Assembly: GCF_002797935.1 (NCBI RefSeq)
Contig: NZ_PGER01000001.1
Span: 3,410,001-3,474,000, forward strand
DNA length: 64,000 bases
From: Flavobacterium sp. 1
Lineage (GTDB): Bacteria; Bacteroidota; Bacteroidia; Flavobacteriales; Flavobacteriaceae
Reading direction: 5' to 3'
The notes below the pieces were generated by a model. The model was given only the letters and a program-made list of their open reading frames with translations. It searched no databases and was not told the DNA's origin. Within the stretch, counting starts at the first letter, position 1. Every line of letters starts with the position of its first letter. Positions 59,436 to 64,000 of the stretch are shown here, piece by piece. The position numbers and the translations under genes are program-made.

Positions 59436-62400
59436 ATGACATCATTCAATTTCAACAAATGGAATACCATTACAGGTTGGTTTGCCTTTTCAATCGCATT
59501 AATAACTTATACACTTACTGTTGAACCTACCATGAGCTTTTGGGATTGTGGAGAATATATCGCGACTGCAGCAAAACTGGAAGTTGGACATCCGCCTGGA
59601 GCTCCATTATTCCAAATGATTGGTGCTTTCTTTGCAATGTTTGCCATAAACAAAGAACATATCGCATTGATGGTAAACATGACTTCTGTATTTTCCAGTG
59701 CTTTTACGATATTATTTATGTTTTGGTCATCGAGTATCATTTTAAAAAAAATAATAAGTCAGTATTCTGAAATCAACAGCAATAATTCCGTTGTAATACT
59801 TGGAAGTTCTTTAGTAGGATCCCTCGCTTATACTTTTTCGGACAGTTTTTGGTTTAATGCGGTGGAAGCCGAAGTGTATGCAATGGCCAGCTTATTAATT
59901 TCTCTGCTTTTATGGCTAGGCTTGCGTTGGGAACAAGACATGGACACTCCCAGAGGTCATAAATGGTTATTGTTAATTTCACTTGTAGTTGGATTATCAT
60001 TTGGAGTACACTTTATGGCCTTATTAACTATTCCTGCAATTGGGTTTTTATATTTTTTCAAAAATTACAAAGTAGTAACCGTTAAAAACTTCATCATTGC
60101 AAACATTGTAGTTGTTTCTGTTTTACTTTTCATATTCAAATTATTACTGCCGTTAACAATGGCATTCTTTGGTAAAACCGAAGTTTTCATGGTCAATTCA
60201 ATGGGATTGCCTTTCAATTCCGGAACCATTTTTGTAACGCTTCTTCTAATCGCTTTCTTCTATTTTGGACTGAATTACACCCGCAAAAAAGGATTAGTAC
60301 ACTATAATACACTTATTCTTTGTATTCTTTTTATTCTTATCGGATTCTCAACCTGGCTGATGCTGCCGATTCGTGCCAATTCTGAAACTGTTATCAATGA
60401 AAACAAGCCATCTGATGCTGCAGAAGTTTTAGCCTACTACAACAGAGAACAATACGGAGTAAATCCTTTGTTCTACGGACCTCAGTACACAGAAGCTTTT
60501 GTAGGTTTGGATTCAAAAACTCCTTATTTAGACAAAGCTCCCAATTATGAGAGAGATTACAAAACTGGCAAATATGTAATTGTAAATAATTATAAAAATG
60601 CCGAACAAAACTCGGATGATAGCCAGAAAACTATTTTGCCAAGAATGTGGAGTACTGAACATATTGAAAACTATATAAACTTCACGCATCCGCCAGCATT
60701 TAGAATAAACCCAGACTATCCTTATGAAGAAGATCTTGTAAAATACGGATTAGATCCAAATAAATTAAGTGAGGAAGATTACAACAAAGCAATAGCGCAG
60801 CTAAGAAACGAAACTGAAAAAACTGTAAGTGAGTTTAGACAGGCTTATGCTCAAAAACAAATCGACAACGAAGGTTATGTTTCCTTCTTAAGCCACTATA
60901 AAGACTATTTAATCATAGACAAACCTACTACTGCCGATAATTTCAGCTTTATGTTTGAATACCAATTTGGCTATATGTATTGGAGGTATTTAATGTGGAA
61001 TTTTGTTGGAAGACAAAACGATGAACAAGGAAGATATGATTATCTTGACGGAAACTGGATAAGCGGTATACCGTTTATCGATAATTTACACTTAATTTCT
61101 CAAGATAATTTACCCGCTGATGCCATAAACAACAAAGGCCGAAATGTTTATTTCTTCTTACCTTTTATACTTGGTTTAATTGGAATTATGTATCATGCGA
61201 GCAAAGACAGAAAAAGCTTTTATGTACTAGTAGCACTTTTCCTTTTTATGGGAATTGCATTGAAGATTTACTTAAACGAAAGACCGTTTGAACCGCGCGA
61301 AAGAGATTATGCTTTAGTAGGATCATTTTACGTATTTGCCATTTGGATTGGTTTTGGTGTATATTCATTATACGAAAGTTTTCAGAAATACCTTTCTCCA
61401 AAAATTGCTGGTCCAGTATTTATAGGAGCATCATTATTGGCAGCGCCTGTATTAATGGCTTATCAAAACTGGGATGATCACGACCGTTCAGGAAAACATA
61501 CAGCAACTGCAATGGCAAAAGCCTACTTAGAGTCCTGTGATCCGAATGCTATTTTATTTACTATTGGAGATAACGACACCTTCCCTCTTTGGTATGCTCA
61601 AGAGATAGAAGGCATCCGTACCGATATTAAAATTGTCAATACAAGCTTATTCATGACCGACTGGTATATTGATCAAATGAAGAGAAAAGCATATCAGTCT
61701 AATGCCTTACCAATTTCATTTAAACACAATGAATATGTGGGAGATAAACTTGATTATGTAGCACACATTGAAAAAACAGAAAGCCGTTGGGATCTAAGTG
61801 CTTTTATAAAATTCATAAAAGATCCAAGATCCACTGTAGAGATGCAAAATGGTCAAACCATACATTTCTATCCAACCAACAAAATCAGAATTCCTATTAA
61901 TAAAGCCAACATTATAAAAAACAAGGTCGTCAATCCAAAATTATACGATTCTATTGTTCCTTATATTGAAATTGACATCAAAGGAAACGCTATCTACAAA
62001 AACCGACTGATGATGCTGGATCTTATTAACAATAACAATTGGAAAAGACCAGTATATTTTAGCGGAGGTGCATTTGACGCTGAAGATTATTTATGGATGA
62101 AAGATTACCTTCAATTAGAAGGTATGGTTTATAAATTAGTTCCAATAAAAACTGCATTCGATAAAGATTCTGGTCAAATGGACATGGGACGAATTGATAC
62201 CGACAATATGTATGCCAAAGTAATGGCATGGGATTGGGGCAACAGCGACAGCAACAAAATATATCACGACCCTGAAACCCGCAGAGAAAGTCTTACCTAC
62301 CGAATGAATTTAGCCAGACTGATGAAACAGCTCTCCGCCGAAGGGAAAACGGATAAAGCAAAAAAAATCATTGAATTGGCAATGACAAAAATGCCTTTGG

Positions 62401-62711
62401 AAAAATTTGGATATTACTCCTTAGTTGAACCATTTGCTAAAGGATATTATGATGTTGGTGAAAAAGCAAAAGCTCATGATTTACTGGAAAAACTAATGGG
62501 CAAATACAAAGAAGAACTTAATTATTATGCCAAATTAATTCCTTCTGAACAGTCTGATGTAAGCATTGAAATCATTACCGCTATTGAAAGATACAGAAGC
62601 CTGCTGACTGTAATGCAGGAAAGCAACGACATTGAATATTATAATTCCAGCAAAAAAACATTCAATACTTATATCGAAATTTTTGCTAGATTTGGACGTA
62701 AAAAAGAATAA
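59436..62711 (+). CDS. DUF2723 multi-spanning membrane protein (mannosyltransferase-like)
   Basis: The 1091-residue protein has an N-terminal DUF2723 domain (about 10-330) with YTLTVEPTMSFWDCGEYIA and KLEVGHPPGAPLFQM, which places acidic residues in the first periplasmic loop as in GT-C glycosyltransferases. About ten to twelve TM helices follow. The C-terminal half (about 640-1091) is largely soluble, with a DNDTFPLWYAQEIEGIRTD segment and TPR-like helices at the end. DUF2723 proteins of Bacteroidota are related to protein O-mannosyltransferases and are linked to protein O-glycosylation. The substrate is unknown. A terminator follows. Confidence 0.88.
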   Translation: MTSFNFNKWNTITGWFAFSIALITYTLTVEPTMSFWDCGEYIATAAKLEVGHPPGAPLFQMIGAFFAMFAINKEHIALMVNMTSVFSSAFTILFMFWSSSIILKKIISQYSEINSNNSVVILGSSLVGSLAYTFSDSFWFNAVEAEVYAMASLLISLLLWLGLRWEQDMDTPRGHKWLLLISLVVGLSFGVHFMALLTIPAIGFLYFFKNYKVVTVKNFIIANIVVVSVLLFIFKLLLPLTMAFFGKTEVFMVNSMGLPFNSGTIFVTLLLIAFFYFGLNYTRKKGLVHYNTLILCILFILIGFSTWLMLPIRANSETVINENKPSDAAEVLAYYNREQYGVNPLFYGPQYTEAFVGLDSKTPYLDKAPNYERDYKTGKYVIVNNYKNAEQNSDDSQKTILPRMWSTEHIENYINFTHPPAFRINPDYPYEEDLVKYGLDPNKLSEEDYNKAIAQLRNETEKTVSEFRQAYAQKQIDNEGYVSFLSHYKDYLIIDKPTTADNFSFMFEYQFGYMYWRYLMWNFVGRQNDEQGRYDYLDGNWISGIPFIDNLHLISQDNLPADAINNKGRNVYFFLPFILGLIGIMYHASKDRKSFYVLVALFLFMGIALKIYLNERPFEPRERDYALVGSFYVFAIWIGFGVYSLYESFQKYLSPKIAGPVFIGASLLAAPVLMAYQNWDDHDRSGKHTATAMAKAYLESCDPNAILFTIGDNDTFPLWYAQEIEGIRTDIKIVNTSLFMTDWYIDQMKRKAYQSNALPISFKHNEYVGDKLDYVAHIEKTESRWDLSAFIKFIKDPRSTVEMQNGQTIHFYPTNKIRIPINKANIIKNKVVNPKLYDSIVPYIEIDIKGNAIYKNRLMMLDLINNNNWKRPVYFSGGAFDAEDYLWMKDYLQLEGMVYKLVPIKTAFDKDSGQMDMGRIDTDNMYAKVMAWDWGNSDSNKIYHDPETRRESLTYRMNLARLMKQLSAEGKTDKAKKIIELAMTKMPLEKFGYYSLVEPFAKGYYDVGEKAKAHDLLEKLMGKYKEELNYYAKLIPSEQSDVSIEIITAIERYRSLLTVMQESNDIEYYNSSKKTFNTYIEIFARFGRKKE

Positions 62712-62736
62712 AAATCTGATATAAATAAAATCAATA

Positions 62737-62769
62737 AAAATGTAGTGTAACTAAAATGCACTACATTTT
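62737..62769 (+). terminator. Terminator after the DUF2723 gene
   Basis: AAAATGTAGTG (62737-62747) pairs perfectly with CACTACATTTT (62759-62769), with an 11-nt loop, followed by CTTTG. It lies 26 bp after the stop. Confidence 0.7.
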
Positions 62770-62895
62770 CTTTGTTTAAAACTGAATTTAATTGTAGTAT
62801 TGAATTATGAAATTGCCATAGTTCTAAATACAAATACCACTAACAAAGCTAATCATTGCGATACTATATCTACAAAATTTAAACATAATCTATAT

Positions 62896-63534
62896 ATGAA
62901 ATTCTATTGGATTAAGACAGCTATATTTATAAAAAAAATATTCTCCAATTATGTTTGGAACATTCCCAATACAGAAAATAAAATCTATCTCACTTTTGAC
63001 GATGGACCAACCCCTGATGTAACAGAATGGGTGCTGGAAGAACTAAAAAAGCATCAGGCAAAAGCAACTTTTTTTTGCATTGGGAAGAATATAAAAAACA
63101 ATCCGGATTTATTCAATAAAGTAATCAATAATGGACATGCGATAGGAAATCACACTTTTAATCATTTTAACGGATGGAAAACAAATACAGATGATTATTT
63201 AAAGAACACTTTTCTGTGCCAAGATGAAATCAGCAAATTAAGCACAGTAAATAACAAGCTCTTTCGGCCGCCTTATGGCAAAATAAAAAAATCACAATCC
63301 AAAAAATTGCGGGATCTAGGATATAAAATAATAATGTGGGACGTTCTCAGTGCCGATTTTGACCAAACCATAACACCAGAAAAATGTCTGGAAAATGTAC
63401 TTCAAAATGCAGTTTCAGGAAGTATTATCATTTTTCATGACAGCATAAAAGGATACAAAAACTTAGAATACGTACTCCCTCAGTCATTAAAAGTTCTAAA
63501 AGAAAAGGGTTTTACATTTGATACAATCCATTAA
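62896..63534 (+). CDS. Polysaccharide deacetylase (NodB family, CE4)
   Basis: From the ATG at 62896 the product is 212 residues. The NodB motifs are all present: MT1 LTFDDGPTPD (catalytic and metal-binding Asp), MT2 HTFNH (metal-binding His pair), MT3 RPPYG, MT4 DVLSADFD and MT5 IIFHDS. A short basic/hydrophobic N-terminus (about 1-20) suggests a membrane anchor. It would remove N-acetyl groups from peptidoglycan or chitin-like polymers. The frame extends 32 codons further to 62800, but those residues are polar and lack family features. Confidence 0.9.
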   Translation: MKFYWIKTAIFIKKIFSNYVWNIPNTENKIYLTFDDGPTPDVTEWVLEELKKHQAKATFFCIGKNIKNNPDLFNKVINNGHAIGNHTFNHFNGWKTNTDDYLKNTFLCQDEISKLSTVNNKLFRPPYGKIKKSQSKKLRDLGYKIIMWDVLSADFDQTITPEKCLENVLQNAVSGSIIIFHDSIKGYKNLEYVLPQSLKVLKEKGFTFDTIH

Positions 63535-63556
63535 AAATCAAAGATTATATTCCAAA

Positions 63557-63853
63557 TTATAACTGTTCCTGTACAATTCCAATTAAGGTATTAGCATCAA
63601 GCTCACCAGATTGTCTCCAGATCATCATGCCTTCCTTGTAAATCATCAAAGTTGGCAGTCCTTTTATACGCAAAGCACCAGCTAATTCCTGATTTTTATC
63701 TACATCAATCATAATTACTTTTACTTTATCTCCAAGCGCCGCCGCAACATCTTTTATAACAGGATGCATCGATAGTGACGGTTCGTTCCAATCTGTGTAA
63801 AAATCAATTAACACAGGAACTTGAGCATTTATAAGTTCTCCAAATTTTGACAT
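63557..63853 (-). CDS. Thioredoxin-fold protein lacking the redox cysteines
   Basis: A 98-residue thioredoxin-like protein. The region that normally reads WCGPC reads DWNEPS here (FYTDWNEPSLSMHPVIKDVA), so both active-site Cys are replaced and no other Cys is present. Other thioredoxin landmarks remain: VLIDFYTDW, VKVIMIDVDKNQELAG, and the cis-Pro IKGLPTLMIYKEG. It cannot catalyse disulfide exchange and may bind partners instead. The gene is convergent with the deacetylase gene. Confidence 0.85.
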   Translation of the reverse strand: MSKFGELINAQVPVLIDFYTDWNEPSLSMHPVIKDVAAALGDKVKVIMIDVDKNQELAGALRIKGLPTLMIYKEGMMIWRQSGELDANTLIGIVQEQL

Positions 63854-63925
63854 AAAACCAAAATATTAAATTTTTATTACTTTCAAAATGAGATATTAGT
63901 TTACAAATTTAGCATTTTAAACCAA

Positions 63926-64000
63926 TTATGCTAATTTTTCACCTTTTATTAGTTGAATTACTGTAATCTCAGGCATAATTCCAACTCTGCCAGGATAGGC
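63926..64000 (-). CDS. C-terminal end of a probable metallophosphoesterase (5' part outside window)
   Basis: Read leftward from the right edge, a frame encodes AYPGRVGIMPEITVIQLIKG and four further residues, then stops at 63926-63928. The RVG-x-x-PEIT-hydrophobic ending is common in YkuE/Bacteroidota-type metallophosphoesterases, where it follows the last metal-binding strand. Only 24 residues are seen, so the family call is tentative. Confidence 0.45.
   Translation of the reverse strand, partial: AYPGRVGIMPEITVIQLIKGEKLA

Noticed and set aside
59210..59470. An 86-residue minus-strand frame upstream of DUF2723
   Set aside because: It is rich in Phe, Lys and Asn as expected for AT-rich noncoding DNA, covers the tRNA-Gln promoter and overlaps the DUF2723 start.
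1..64000. CRISPR arrays, rRNA genes or insertion sequences
   Set aside because: No regularly spaced repeats, rRNA sequence, transposase frame or terminal inverted repeats typical of IS elements were seen. The only tRNA found is tRNA-Gln.

Overview
The window reads as chromosomal DNA of a gliding Bacteroidota, most likely the genus Flavobacterium. The DNA is AT-rich. Promoter-like sites follow the Bacteroidota -7 pattern (TAnnTTTG), and Shine-Dalgarno sequences are mostly absent. Marker genes are the type IX secretion translocon gene sprA, the gliding gene remB, a complete alternative complex III (ActA-F) next to a caa3/aa3-type cytochrome oxidase, DUF2723 and DUF4403 proteins, and a malic enzyme-phosphotransacetylase fusion.

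Layout, left to right. (1) 1-2 kb: the end of a repetitive helical protein gene, an MscS channel and tsaB. (2) 2-9.2 kb: a MacAB-TolC-like ABC efflux operon, read leftward, with one ATPase, two permeases, two adaptors and one TolC. (3) 9.4-10.8 kb: a DUF4403 lipoprotein. (4) 10.9-16 kb: a respiratory assembly operon with haem O synthase, two subunit III proteins, subunit IV, Sco, a cysteine-free Sco-like partner, DUF420 and a small CxxC protein. (5) 16.2-30.8 kb: remB, deoC, a VanZ protein, gcvH, the 7.2-kb sprA, ruvA, maeB and a CBS protein. (6) 31-34.3 kb: queG, a cytochrome P450 and ruvB. (7) 34.4-45.8 kb: the alternative complex III operon, ending in oxidase subunits II and I. (8) 45.9-53.2 kb: a SPOR protein, an MTA/SAH nucleosidase, the rimP-nusA-infB operon and a universal stress protein. 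(9) 53.25-59.12 kb: an integrated mobile element. (10) 59.4-64 kb: a DUF2723 membrane protein, a polysaccharide deacetylase, a thioredoxin-fold protein without cysteines, and the end of a probable metallophosphoesterase gene.

The respiratory genes fit together. ActABCDEF would oxidise menaquinol and pass electrons to the oxidase (CtaC/CtaD at 34-37 kb; subunits III and IV at 13-15 kb). CtaB would supply haem O/A and Sco would supply copper. SprA and RemB belong to the secretion and gliding machinery.

The most interesting part is a compact element of about 5.85 kb inserted in the 3' end of a tRNA-Gln(TTG) gene. A 16-bp direct repeat of the tRNA end bounds it (53252-53267 and 59101-59116). It carries a tyrosine recombinase, a small family-A-polymerase-like protein with a probable winged-helix N-terminus, a short NdpA/YejK-like nucleoid protein, a 387-residue protein of unknown function with a conserved-looking Cys/His cluster, paired repeats near both ends that look like integrase arm sites, and its own terminator that replaces the one it displaced from the tRNA gene. 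I know of no described element with this gene set, but no database search could be run to test that.
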